Below the pieces are notes generated by a model. It saw only the letters and a program-made list of their open reading frames with translations. It was not told where the DNA came from and did no database searches. Source: Floccularia luteovirens (lineage: Eukaryota > Basidiomycota > Agaricomycetes > Agaricales > Squamanitaceae). Taken from it: DNA of 64,000 nucleotides. A program made the position numbers and the translations under genes. Of the stretch, positions 1 through 12,000 are shown piece after piece. Where the stretch lies: assembly GCA_009739215.1 (NCBI GenBank), contig VSJF01000003.1, forward strand, positions 1,488,001-1,552,000, in the 5' to 3' direction. The number at the start of each line of letters is the position of its first letter. Within the stretch, counting starts at the first letter, position 1.

Positions 1-62
1 CAATGTTCGGGTAGTCATGAGAATGAGAATATGCTACACAAATTGATAGTTACGAATATAAG

Positions 63-1733
63 TTATGATATAGGAAATTTTTTATCGTCTTCTTTCTCCA
101 GCTGACCATGGTCTGATCTCGCAAACTTTGCAGCCAATACCCGCCGTTCTTCAGCAGCACGAAGGTCAATCATAGCCAAGTCAAGTTCATGAAGGGCTCG
201 TCGCGTCATCGTTTCCAGCTCCCTATAGCCCGTGACGAGATGTTCCCTGTGTGCTTTATGTCGTGCAACCTGTAGATGGTCGTTAAGTAGACGAGAATAT
301 TAATAAATAGTAAACCAAAAACCTCAAGGTCGAGCTCTGTTATCACTACCTTCCTTTTGTATTCGGGTATGGGTGGAAGCTGTATATCACTTTCGGTTGC
401 CGGTGCTGCGGCAGGGGTTTGCTCATGCGGAGAAGCTAACCCGTTGGATGGAGTGGTGATCGGTGGCTGAATTCGACGATTATTACGTGGACCAGTGGGA
501 TAATGGGGTGCAAGAGGAATTCTTTGGGTGTTGCGAGGGCCCCTAGGGGGAGACCGGGATTCTCGACGTTGTAATATGTCACTTTTCGAGGGTATGTCTT
601 CCATGTTGGGGCGTTTTGGTGATAAAGGGGGTCTGTCATGAGTATCTATTCTCACATCACGATGTTCTTCCTTTGGATCTCTTTTTGTTTCCTCCCAGGT
701 CATATGTTCTGCTGAGGTCCTGGCATCTGCCGACTTCGCATATTCTTTATTGATGTCATAGGACAACTGTTTGGACAACTCGATACGTTGACCAAGAGTA
801 GCGGGAGCGGTAGGTGATCTATCATCTTGTCCCTTCTTGTGTGCTGAACTATCTGTAAGCAAACTACCAGAGGTAAAAGTATCCAATTTCCCAGAAATAA
901 GGTTCCCAGACGTCGCTTCTGGGGAAACATTATCTTCGGGTTTGTATGTTTGAACACTCAGTGGTTCTGCATTTTGTGGCGGAACATGGGAGGGAGAGCG
1001 TGACCTAGGGCTGCCAGAAATTGAATGATTACCGAGCTTGATTCTCTTTAATGGAGGGGAAGTGGGTGGTGCAGGACTGCGGGTCCGTGACCGTTGTCGT
1101 CCACGATATGATGATACAGGCGAATGTGGTCGTCGACTCCGTGGAGATAGTGATGAATGTCGGTTTACAAAGTCTGTGGAAATCATACCAGTGGAATAAC
1201 TATTCAGCTCCACAACCAAATGGATAGAAGCACACACCGTTATGTCGCGGAGGTGGCGAGTACAGACGGGAATCACGCTGCCTATCAGTTGACCGTTCAT
1301 CGTCCTTCCACCTATCCGAGCGATCCCTATCCCAGTTGCGATATTCTGAACCATGTTCCCGGCTACGGTTGTCGCGGTCGGCACGGTAAGAGCGGTCACG
1401 ATCACGTTCCCTACCTCTCCATTCGCGATCCCGGTCCCTGTCGTATTCTCTATTTCTGCCTCTCATTCTGTCCCAGTCACGCGACCTGTCATATGAGGAA
1501 TCACGATCCGTTCTTCGTAGTTCGTCGTCGCGCCTTCCATCACGGTTATTAGGAATGTAGGTGTCATGATCGACACGTTGTCTTGGAAAATACGGGCGAT
1601 CACGGTCTGAGTAGGAGTCTCCATGGTATCTTTGCGACACCACCGGACGTGAAGACTGTCTGGAATCAGTACCAAATCTTCTATCATCTCGTTCTTTTAC
1701 TAGTGCCTCAGGTTTTGGTGGAAGACTCTCCAT
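63..1733 (-). CDS. Arg/Ser-rich (RS-type) low-complexity protein, function unknown
   Basis: Three exons (1733-1238, 1173-323, 269-63) join in phase to give about 517 aa. The first third is a dense run of RD, DR, SR and RR dipeptides. The middle is Ser/Pro/Arg-rich with SPRSR-type motifs, and the last exon is a charged, probably helical or coiled-coil segment rich in E, R and A. RS/RD-rich proteins are commonly nuclear and linked to splicing or mRNP assembly, but I see no RNA-binding domain, so this is only a compositional guess. The start at 1733 (MESLPPKPE) was chosen because the in-frame extension upstream looks like 5' leader. It is divergent from the cyclin L gene, with about 150 bp between start codons, so the two may share a promoter. 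Confidence 0.6.
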
Positions 1734-1882
1734 CAGGTGAAAGTAAAGGATTTGGGTCGGTTTTACTTTTCTCTGAGTCGCCAAAGAATTATTAGATGTT
1801 TTATGCTGCTTGTCAAATCCCTCTACTGAAAACAATAGCAAACAAAGATATCAGAACTCCATAAATTTAATTCTGAACCTTT

Positions 1883-2929
1883 ATGGCGTCTGCATTGTAT
1901 CCATTAGCTTCTCTATCGCAACTAGAAAATACGCCCTCAAAATTAGATGGTATTCCAAACGACTTAGAAGAGGATCTGAGGGCATATGGCTGTAAATTGA
2001 TACATCAAGCTGGCATTCTGCTGAAACAGTAAGTACTTCAACAGCTCAGGGATTTCTCACAAAAAAATTGACAATGCTGCTCAGGAAACAAGTGGCGGTT
2101 GCTGCAGCCCAGATCTTGTTCCAACGGTTTTGGTATGTGACGTCAATGAAGCAATTCGGTGTTGGGGTTAGTTCGTGATTCCTTACTGCCGTACATGTTG
2201 GGCGATAAACGGACGCTGTTCCGACTTGGCAGGACATTGGCATGGGCGCATTATACCTTGCTTCGAAATTAGAAGAATGCTCGATTCGCATGCGGGATCT
2301 TATCAATGTTTACGACCTGCTCCTGCAACGAGCAACCCATTCTTTGGCACACAAACCAGATGCGGATTTCAAGTACTACCCCATGTCATACTTTGGAACC
2401 ACTTTCTATGACTTGAAGGATGCGCTGGTTGTTGCAGAAATGCAGGTTTTGAAGCGGTTGGGTTTCAATGTTCATGTCGTGTTGCCGTACGGGACACTAA
2501 TAAATTATATGCGCTTGCTGGGTCTGACGAACCACGACGGAGCCTGTTCGCGTGCTTGGGGATACCTCAACGATGCGTAAGTCATGCAAACAGGAGCATG
2601 GGTCATTTCGCTGACTTGTAGACAGCTTACAGACACCTGTGTATGCACTTTATCAAATACCGACAATAGTAAGTGCTTCCATCCTCCTCACAATAAGACA
2701 TCTCGGTATCCCATTACCCTCGGCCGCCCCCAACTGCTGGTGGGAACTGTTTGATGCCAATTGGGAAGATGTGTGGAGTGTGTGCGGGTATGTCATGAGG
2801 TTATACAGAGAACGGAGTTCAGAAGATAGGAGGAGAGTGATGAAATTGGTAAACAAAACTGAGGTTCGACGTTGGCTGGAAGAGAATAACAATGGGCATA
2901 CTGGAGAGACTCGAACACCGAGCACCTAA
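1883..2929 (+). CDS. Cyclin L-like transcription/splicing cyclin
   Basis: Four exons (1883-2028, 2085-2166, 2233-2576, 2626-2929) give about 291 aa. Two cyclin folds are visible. The first has the QILFQRFWY helix followed by ALYLASKLEE and the RMRDLINVYD helix typical of cyclin L/K/T types. The second starts near LQTPVYALYQIP and ends with WWELFDANWEDV. Cyclin L pairs with CDK11/CDK12-type kinases and acts in transcription-coupled splicing in the nucleus. The order ASKLEE, RDLINV, LGFNVHV fits cyclin L better than cyclin C or H. The RS tail of animal cyclin L is lacking, as is usual in fungi. Confidence 0.85.
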
Positions 2930-3124
2930 TAAAATTATATATCACAAAATTTGGAATAGTTGTGAAAATAAAGCGGCTATTCAAGAGCGCCCGACTATAC
3001 TATTTGAATATAATTTCCACATTCTAATTTATAACATATATCACTGTACCCTGGTCAGAACTCTTGACGTTCAACTTGTCCTTTACTCCATCCACCATTT
3101 CATAATTCAACTCAAACACATACT

Positions 3125-5773
3125 ATGTTGGACCACTGCTCGATATCACATAAGGGTGTGTTGTATTAGTTGATTTTGATTATACCATTCCAACAATTCA
3201 TGTTTCTCAAGGTGGGATAGTTCTTTGGTCCCGAAGTTTTACCCCAGATGCTGCCCAGCTCGCGTCATCCTCGGCTTCTCCTGTCAACTCTCTCATCCGT
3301 GAAGCTCTGATTGAAGGTAGAACAACGGACGAGAAATATGAAAAGGATGGTTACGCAGTCAAATGGACCTTTGTTAATGACCTTGAACTCATTTTCGTCG
3401 TACGTGTTGCCTCGCGCCCTCTTGCTCCTTTGGATTCTGAAGTGCCACGCAGGTTGCATATCAACGGATCTTGCAGCTGACATATGTCGATGACTTGCTG
3501 ATAGCTCTCAAGTCTCTTTTTGTGAAGTACTATGAACCTCTGATAGCCACATTCGTCGCATCTTTGCATGCAGTGAACACTACGCCTGGAAAACTTTTGG
3601 AAGCGACGACATGGGACTTGTCTAATGCTTTCGAAGGGTGGGATCTCATGTTTGATAAACTCCTCAAAGGCCTTGCAGACAAGGCTGCCTCTGTAGGTTT
3701 TGATTTACATTAAAGTTTGTTACATTTACAGATACTTTTTAGGATCGTAAATCCCGTATCAGAACCATAAATCGTGCAGTAATTGAAGAAAACATCACAC
3801 CTCCTTCAGATGACCAGGACATAGGTGAATATGAATATATTTATTTATAAGGACACGATACACTAATTATCTATGCAGTTCCATCAAATAGCTCTGAAAC
3901 GCCTCAAGACGAACAACAGATTGCTAGAAATGTTCAGGCCCTTAAAAACAGGTTGCGTGGTCGCGGTGGTCGACGTGGTGGAAGAGGAGGGCGGATGGAG
4001 GCGGCGAGTGGGAGAGACAGTCATCCTAGTTCAGAGTACGCTAGGCAATATTTTTTATCTGTTTTGTCTCACATTATCAATACAGCTCAGAAACTCCCAC
4101 CAAGAAGAAAACAAAAGCTAAGGTTCAAAGAAAGTGGGGTGATGGGCCTGTTACCGAATCTGACATGGCTTCCTTGGACTTCAGTTCCGACAAGCCACCT
4201 GTTTCCAATAGTGATTCCGTTGGCTCACATGATCTGCAATCGTTGGTAGACCAGTCGTCCCTAGGGACGAGGAATCATGATGGATTGTATGAGGTCAAAG
4301 ACTGGGAGTTCGCAGAACAGAAAGGGGATGAGACAGACAAAGTTATTGCGAATGCCCTCAGGCGTTTCGATGGCAAAGAGACAGGGTCCTCAAGCTCACT
4401 TGGCACGCTTGGGTCTCTATTTGCCCGGCTGACAGGCTCTAAAACTTTGAGTGAGGATGACTTAGAACCTGTTCTTGAAGGGATGAAGCAGCATCTTATG
4501 AAGAAAAATGTTGCAAAGGAAATCGCAGACAAAGTATGTGAAGGTGTTAAAGAAAGTCTGATTGGTAAAAAAGTGGGAGGATTCCAAAGTAAGTCCTATA
4601 CCCTAATTTATGCTCGATACACTAACCGCTGCTCGCAGCTACGAATGCTGCAGTTCGCCAGGCGCTATCAACATCCCTCACGCGCATATTGACGCCAAAA
4701 ACATCTACAGATTTGTTATTATCCATCAGAACAAAACTATCCTCTCCTCTGCCGTCTACCCAACAGCGAATCCCATACAGTATGACTTTTGTTGGTGTAA
4801 ATGGTGTCGGAAAAAGCACCAACCTCTCGAAAGTGTGCTTTTGGTTGATTCAAAATGGTTTCCGTGTTTTAATAGCTGCTTGTGATACTTTTCGGTGAGT
4901 TGTATTTTTGTTCCGTTTACTCTATACATCTCTGAACATAAAATAGGAGTGGAGCAGTCGAACAATTACGTGTTCACGTGCGAAATCTGAGTATGCTTGG
5001 TGTGAATGGTGCTACTGATAGCAAAGGCCGTGTGGAGCTTTTTGAGCGCGGATATGGTAAAGATGCTGCAGGTATTGCGAAGGAAGCTATTAGTTATGGT
5101 AAATTTATTCTCACTGGCACTTATCCATTGACCAAGTTCCCTCAATCTAAGGCAGGGACAATGACTTCGATGTTGTTCTGATTGATACAGCAGGACGTAT
5201 GCAAGATAATGAGGTGAGTTGGCCGATTCATTGGATCATATGATACGATTGAATAGTCTCATTGGTAGCCCCTGATGCGCGCATTAGCCAAGGTATTCCA
5301 ACATGTTGTCTTTTCAACATTGTTTCATGTATCACTGACTACGCGATCTCAGTTGGTATCTGTGAATAACCCAGACAAAATCATATTCGTTGGAGAAGCC
5401 CTGGTCGGAAACGAGGCAGTAGATCAACTGACGAAGTTTGACAGAGCCCTGAGAGACTTCTCTTCCGCTTCGGGGACTGGGCAAAGTCGTGGGATAGATG
5501 GAATGTTGGTAACAAAGTGGGATACGGTTGATGACAAGGTACAGCCCCTCCGTTATTCAGCTCTAATATTTGATCATGATGCTTTGATATAGGTCGGAGC
5601 TGCATTATCGATGACTTATGTTACTGGCCAGCCAATTATTTTTGTTGGTTGTGGACAGGTATGAGGCGTAGTTTTTTGATGATCAGTAGATGTTGCTGAT
5701 TGATTGATAGACTTATACTGACCTTAGGCAGCTCAGAGTGGCTAATGTCGTTCAAGCTATCCTTAGTGACTAG
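3125..5773 (+). CDS. SRP101: Signal recognition particle receptor subunit alpha (SR-alpha)
   Basis: Thirteen exons join in phase (first 3125-3155, last 5711-5773) to give about 669 aa, near the family's usual length. The N-terminus (MLDHCSIS then KGGIVLW) is the longin-like SRX domain that binds the beta subunit. A basic [12 protein letters not shown] linker follows, then the N domain and the SRP-type GTPase domain. GTPase motifs: [13 protein letters not shown] (G1), [12 protein letters not shown] (G2), [13 protein letters not shown] (G3), TKWD (G4), and [16 protein letters not shown] near the C-terminus. It acts at the ER membrane, where it receives ribosome-nascent chain-SRP complexes. One coding exon is only 24 nt (5269-5292). 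Confidence 0.95.
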
Positions 5774-5886
5774 CTACAATCCAGCTAGCATGCTTTGTTT
5801 CTGACTGTGAGCTCCGAAAACTAATATCATAATTAGTTGATTGTTTACTATGATGTGCATACATGTTTCTATAATGTCTGAACAAT

Positions 5887-6439
5887 CTATGTGCGTTTCT
5901 CGGCGAAAGGGAAGAGCATTCTTGACGGGTAAAATGAAACTGAGGATGAATTTGAAGAGAAGGCGGACGATGGGGCTCTACGTCTCCTGCGCCAGAGCAA
6001 AATGCATAGTACTATTAAAATGCATAGGGCTAGTGTCCCTACCACACTCCCTGCGATGATAGCTGCTTTGTCAGGTCGAGTATCGTGAACACTTGGGGTT
6101 GCCGTTATGGTGATGGTAGTGGTCTGTGTAGTTGTATGATTGTGATGATTTGTTATAAAAGGTTTAGGGTTTGGATCGGTTGTGGAAGCGACTGTGCTGG
6201 GGACTGCAGAATAAATTGAAGAGTCTGAACTATTGGACATTGTTGGCACGGCTATAGGGCCGCACTGACTGCCGGACTCGGAGAGGATATAGATCAGCCA
6301 ATTGAAGTATTATCTATATAAATCGACTTACTGCTACATCCTGTGGACATTGGGGAGGCATCAATAGAGCGAAGGAGAATGAGGAAGGATTTGTGGATGG
6401 CGCTGAATATAAACTTTTGTTAGCATCTATATTTATCAT
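5887..6439 (-). CDS. Single-pass membrane protein with Ser/Thr-rich ectodomain, unknown
   Basis: Two exons (6439-6332, 6276-5887) join in phase to give about 165 aa. The N-terminal half is Ser/Thr/Pro-rich and probably O-glycosylated. One hydrophobic segment (IIAGSVVGTLALCILIVLC) is followed by a run of arginines, the classic stop-transfer arrangement, and a short Ser-rich cytoplasmic tail. The layout resembles fungal Mid2/Wsc-like or SKG6-type sensors, but no cysteine-rich sensor domain is visible. No convincing signal peptide is present at the chosen start, so the 5' end may be wrong. The start lies only 21 bp from the divergent glyoxalase II start. Confidence 0.55.
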
Positions 6440-6460
6440 ATCTATTTCCTGTTTTAGAAT

Positions 6461-7584
6461 ATGTTTCTCCATCGTTCATTGTTCATTCCAACAATCCGTT
6501 TCTTCTCGTCTTCATCATTCACAGCAATGAAAGTCGTTCCAGTTCCAGTTCGCGAAGATAATTACTCTTATCTTCTCATTGACGAGTCTTCAAACAAGGC
6601 AGCTGCTGTAGATCCGTACAATGTTGCCAAAGTGGCAGGTGAAGCACAGTCGCTTGGGGTTCAGATAGTTGCATGCTTGACTACCCACCATCATTTTGAC
6701 CACAGTGGTGGAAACAAAGTTGGTCGTCTCTTACAAGCACCTCATATCCGTTCCGTCATCATCGCCCTCACCGCCCTCGTAATCACTATCATTCTGACCA
6801 TCACTTTTTGAACAGGAATTCGTGCGTGTGAATTTTGCATTTCGGCTTTCTTTAATGCTCAGTGTTGTCCCTCTCCTCGCTTCTCCAGGCGTCTAGATTT
6901 CCTGGTTTGCCTATATATGGTGGCAGCGACAAGATCCCTGCTCTGACCAATCTTGTAAAAGACAAGGATGAATTCCTCATTGGTGATTCAATCAAAGTCA
7001 AGTGAGTTTTCCCAGCTTTAGCCACTTTTGACTACACTTAGTTTCTACGGACACAGGTGTCTTGCCACCCCTTGTCACACCCAAGACTCTGTATGCTTTC
7101 ACGCTACAAACACCGATTCAAATAGTAATCATCCAGGAGGCGTTTTTAGCGGTGATACGCTCTTCATAGGTGGTTGTGGTCGCTTTTTCGAAGGCACAGG
7201 CGCAGAGATGATCAAAGCCCTTGACTACCTTGGCAGTTTGCCTTCTCAGACAGTTTTGTACAACGGACACGAGTACACATCAGGGAATGTTGCTTTTGCG
7301 CGTCACATCGATCCAGATAACGAGGCTGTGGGTAGGCTGATCAAGCTTGCCCAAGCAAATAAAATCACCACCGGGTTAACCACCATTGGTGATGAGAAAG
7401 AATGGAATGTATTTATGCGGCTAGGCAGTGACGCCGTTAGGTGTGTTTTCCTCATGGGATCAGTTACGGTTTTTTCTCATATCTCCGATTCCTTGTTAGA
7501 CGTGCTACACGAGCAAATGCGGATACGCCCACTAGCTCAATCATGGATTCGTTACGAGAACAGAAGAATAGTTTCAAGGCGTAA
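6461..7584 (+). CDS. GLO2: Hydroxyacylglutathione hydrolase (glyoxalase II)
   Basis: Four exons (6461-6718, 6889-7001, 7057-7440, 7500-7584) give about 279 aa. The metallo-beta-lactamase metal site reads TTHHHFDHSGGN. Downstream metal and substrate elements are visible: TPCHTQDSVCF, FSGDTLFIGGCGRFFEG and YNGHEYTSGN. The enzyme hydrolyses S-lactoylglutathione to D-lactate and glutathione in methylglyoxal detoxification. The first 22 residues (starting MFLHRSLFIP) are basic, hydrophobic and Ser-rich like a mitochondrial presequence. A second Met at 6527 (MKVVPVPV) begins the catalytic domain, so one gene may supply mitochondrial and cytosolic forms. Intron 1 is unusually long for this window (170 nt). 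Confidence 0.95.
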
Positions 7585-7856
7585 GTCGTAAATGATAAGT
7601 TATTGCACGATTTTCCATTATGTGTACAATCTACCAGAGCATCCCTCTAGGATCATTTTGGAGTACATGTGGGATTAGGCGATGTTCGTATATAAGAGAA
7701 ATAACATGGTGACCCTTTGACACTCAAAAAAGAAAGATTGCTCGAAGATTGCTCGACTTGACAGACAATATTGTAAAGCCTAAGCATACAATCATTACTA
7801 AAGAGTTGAAATCATAAAGTTCAAAAAACCAGTCCAGTCTGCCTAAATGATGAACA

Positions 7857-8728
7857 TTAACCCAGACCAACGAATTTTGTAACGGCGGCGCGGGCATATG
7901 GTATATAAGAAAGGGTGTACCAGGTGTATGCCAGGTACTCGATAATCACGAATACTAAGGATAAGGGTTAAGTATTTGCGGTGAAACTCCAGAGGTGTCA
8001 CTTACTTAGACATAGAATCTATATAGGACAGTCATGTCAGTATTCTGGAAGTGAGATAGAAGGAAATCTGACCTCATTATTCAGCACGAATGCAGCCACA
8101 AATACGAGAACAATCGATGCTATGAACACAATGGAAGCGACAATTCGCACAGGTTTGAACATCTATGCGAAACATATTCAGCCGCATAGAAATCTTTGGC
8201 TTTTTCACAATACATACAAGTTTTAGTTGCTTAAAGAACTGGGAAAAAATAAACTGTAAGTCTCTCAACAGTAGGCTATAAGTAGGAACATACACCAATG
8301 AGGAATCCAGTCCCAACGAGGGATACAATCGTTCCCAGCACATATAGAACTATGCAGAGCTGTGAGTATGCGGTAGCTTACGGGACGGGACCTTCCTTAC
8401 CAGCAAAGATCCCAAGCTGTCCAAGAAAGAGTAGTATCGACCCCAGCAAGCTCAAAACGAACCCGACGATAAGACTGTGAACAGGGGGGTTAAGCATTTG
8501 TCCGCTAAGCGCTCGGGTGGCATGGAGACGATAGCAAATAGGATAGCGGGGTAATGGGAATGAAGAAAGTTGATTGTGCACATAAAGTACTCACCATCCG
8601 ATGAATCCGTACATTCTCGTCGTCCGCGAGAGCCCAAGGAATTTGAATGCTGAATCCCCTTCGAAAAAGGACGTTTCGGGCATAGCGCCGCCCGCTGTTT
8701 CAAGATTGAACCAGCCCTTATTAGACAT
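7857..8728 (-). CDS. SFT2: SFT2-family Golgi vesicle transport membrane protein
   Basis: Seven exons (8728-8595, 8474-8401, 8349-8294, 8238-8218, 8162-8073, 8018-8006, 7954-7857) sum to 486 nt, 161 aa, matching the small four-helix Sft2/Got1 family. Four hydrophobic helices are visible: SLLGSILLFLGQLGIFA, LYVLGTIVSLVGTGFLIG, IVASIVFIASIVLVFVA, and the last around EYLAYTWYTLSYIPYAR. The KQLKLMFKP loop between helices is characteristic. The yeast homologue works in endosome-to-Golgi vesicle fusion. Two exons are tiny (21 and 13 nt); skipping either would disrupt a conserved segment, so both are probably constitutive. The ATG at 8728 begins the conserved MSNKGWF. Confidence 0.9.
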
Positions 8729-9087
8729 TGCGTTAGTCGTTAGGTATTGATTTATGAAAAATTTTGAGGTAATGGAGGAAGTTGACAACAAGGTGGCACG
8801 CAAGGCTGTTGTTGCACGGGTTTTGGAGGGAACGTCTATCTTTGATCGCGGTTTGACATTCTAGCGCACAGGTCACGCGTTTTGATTTCACTTGGTTACA
8901 TACAACGAAGACAACTACTAACTGCTACGTATTATCATACAAAGTACATTTCATTCTCAAGTTCACTGTGTATCTTTTGGAAGTGAGCTCGATAAAAGTC
9001 AGTATGTGCTGTTGAATCAGCTGAGCGAATCGACATCGTTTCATTGGCTTCTTCATCAAAGTGGTATTTTGCCCTTCTACAGACGAG
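8729..9087. other. Intergenic gap between SFT2 start and Argonaute stop
   Basis: About 360 bp with no supported gene. Both neighbours are on the minus strand, so it should hold the SFT2 promoter and 5' leader and the Argonaute 3' UTR. No clear TATA element or repeat is seen. Confidence 0.5.
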
Positions 9088-12000
9088 CTATTGAGGTGCG
9101 ATATCAGTATTTTCAGATTTCAAGGAGAAAAACGAGGCAAGTACATCAGCATCTATACAATTTCAATCAGACTAGACATAAGGATAGGTAATGTATCTCT
9201 TACAGTAAACTGGGGCTGGGACCTTCACGGATCTTGTTGACCGCGCATAACAGTGACATAATGTGTACCTAAATCGAAAGGGTTAATAAATACAACACCA
9301 GACTTTTTGGAATTCTACAGACGATAGCTGTTGAAGCCTAAGCAATTTCGATTCATAAATGATTAAATCCAGAAACTGACAAGGTAAAAAAAATACTGAC
9401 TCATCAGGAGGCATTCGAGCACCATTGATTAAGACTGTGTAGTGACTCGGCCGACTAGCTGTTATCAATTATTTAACATTGAAGATCAATATTAAGTTTA
9501 CAAAAATCGTACTTACTGCCTTTTAACCCTGCCTGTGATTGGAGATAGAAGTCATTATAAGTTGGGTGAACGATATCTGTTATAATGTCCAGATGTCAAT
9601 AACGACAAGTTTTCCGGAAATACACAGTACCCCGATCCAAAACAAACCCCGCATGGAGATTACGGTTTCCTGACATGTCAACTCCGTCATTTGAGGCAGG
9701 GAAGAATCTGAAATGATGTCTTTTGCCGACAACAATGAAAGTCAGTATCGGCCAGCCCTGATGGTTAGGCCCGTAAGCACTCTTGATAGCCTCTGTACGC
9801 CAAGATACAGTCAGATACACGGATGATATGAATCGAATAGTATGCACCTCTCATTTCGCCGACCTCCTGGGTTGCAACGATTGGGAACTCCCCCTCAGAT
9901 ACACCGTCTCGGTATATGATAATGTGTCCTGGTAGTTTTTTCTCATTTCTTATGTAAAACGCCCTCAATACTTTCTATTCCGACGAGTAAGATTAGATTT
10001 AAATTCTTGTATAAAGCGTTTTAAGTCTCACCGTAAGCATTTCGTTCATGTCCTGTATTATCTCTGTCCGGGAATCCTGAACGCTGATGGACGCAGCATA
10101 GCGACAAGCATTTTCATCGTACGATCCCACCAAAGAGGCAATCGAGGGTAGTAAACTGCCAGGGCCTGGATGACTGACATCTGCACCTAAATATTCATGG
10201 AATATGACATTGCGACATTGTGCAAGGAACTGGACGAATTACCAACGACCATGGTTCTCATTTTGAATAGTGGCTTTAAGGCTGGACTGATAGGCGTAAA
10301 ATTGGTACCTCCCAACTTTGCGTTGATTCTAGTAGGTGTAGATCGATTAGAGAGCACGAAAACCTAGCGACGAAGAAACACACTTAAGTATTACGTTGTT
10401 ATGATACTGGTTTGACTTCCCGTTCCTTGCGTTTGTCTCGAGGTTTCGTGACCATTTCTAGAAACGTGAACAGCGATTGTCAGATCGATGTTTTCCATCC
10501 AAATGTATGATTATGTTCTTTACAATACATTGGGTTATGACGCCTCTTGAGATGTCTCCATACCTCTTCACACGACGGTGGATATCTTCTGCAGACTCGG
10601 GCAGCACAACCACAATTAATCTTGCGTTAGATTCCCGATGGGCCTCCATCAGGACCTTGAGAAAACAGATTGAACATCCCCTTTCTGATTTGATGTGGCA
10701 GACAGCCGCACCTGTTCCACGTGAGATCCTGGATCCGCGGAATGGAGGCCCGCAGGGTTTGAAATCGCTGCCATAGGATAGAGGTCAAGACATATGCAAT
10801 GAAATTTACTTCATTCATACTAACTCATTCCTAGAAACGATTTTAGTCAGCAAGCACATAAAATAACAATGACGTACCTAAATCTTGCATAGCTCGATGT
10901 AGTCCACTCATGAATTGTCTCAAAAGCTCTTGGTTACAATTGGAGAAGTTCACAATTGTCCAGCTATTGACTGACGCCGGCTTTTTCAACTTCTTGCGCA
11001 TCACGTCCCAGACCCCAGCTCTCTACATTAATATCAATCTTCTTTGGATACTAGATGAAGCAGAGAAATGACCCACTCGTAGTGTCATAGAGCCAGACCC
11101 AAAGACGATTTCCGGGGAGGGCAATAGGCGCCCGTTCACTTGTTCTAGTCTGGAAGAAACTTGGATTCCAGCTCCAACAAGAAATTGTGATGTGGTGTAT
11201 GACAATTGTTGCCATCCTGCCTCAATTTCCTTTCTCCTTTCATCCGGATTTTTAGCAAAGATGGCCAAAGACTCTCTAACGACTTCTGGCGAAGCTCGGT
11301 TCTATCTTGCATTAAAAAACACATGATCCGATTACGTACGAGTTTGTACATACCTTGAATAGTTGCTCTACAGTGTGGCAAACATCGATCGGAAACATTG
11401 AACCATCTTTGGTTTTTATACCCAGGGTGCCTGGTCGGATCACTTTACGGTAAGATTGTGAGAAGTATTCCTATGAACAATCCAGTCAGTGTGTGGTATC
11501 TGGAAACATTTATACTCAGTAGAGCTACATCAACTCGAATCTTCGTATCGCCTTTGTCGAAAACCCTTTCTCCAACGTTCCTCACAAGGTCTTGTATCGG
11601 TTTAGGGCGTTTACCAGCATGTTTAGGAAGATCGATCTCTATTTTCATGCCTTTGAGGAAATGTCTAAGTCTCTGGAACTCGGATTCTCCCAATTGGGTG
11701 AGCCTTCGCGTATTGTTTTCTTTCAGAAAAGTAGCACATATTCTCTCCAGATTATCCTTTGGAACGCTTGGATGGATGAATAAGATCATCAATGCAAACA
11801 TGACGAGATGACATACACTACACCGATGGTCACATCTACATTGACCATAATACGATCAAAGGTCGGTCGGACGCTCCTTTTTGCACGTCCTTGGATGTCA
11901 GTTGCTTATCTCTAGATCATTAAAGAGAACACACTGGAAGTAGCCGCGCCACAACTCCAGTGGTTGGATGGCAGGGCTCGTGTCTAGTTCCAAGCAGCGT

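Noticed and set aside
63..1733. Assigning the RS-rich protein to a named splicing factor
   Set aside because: Only composition supports it; there is no RRM, cyclophilin, PWI or other diagnostic domain.
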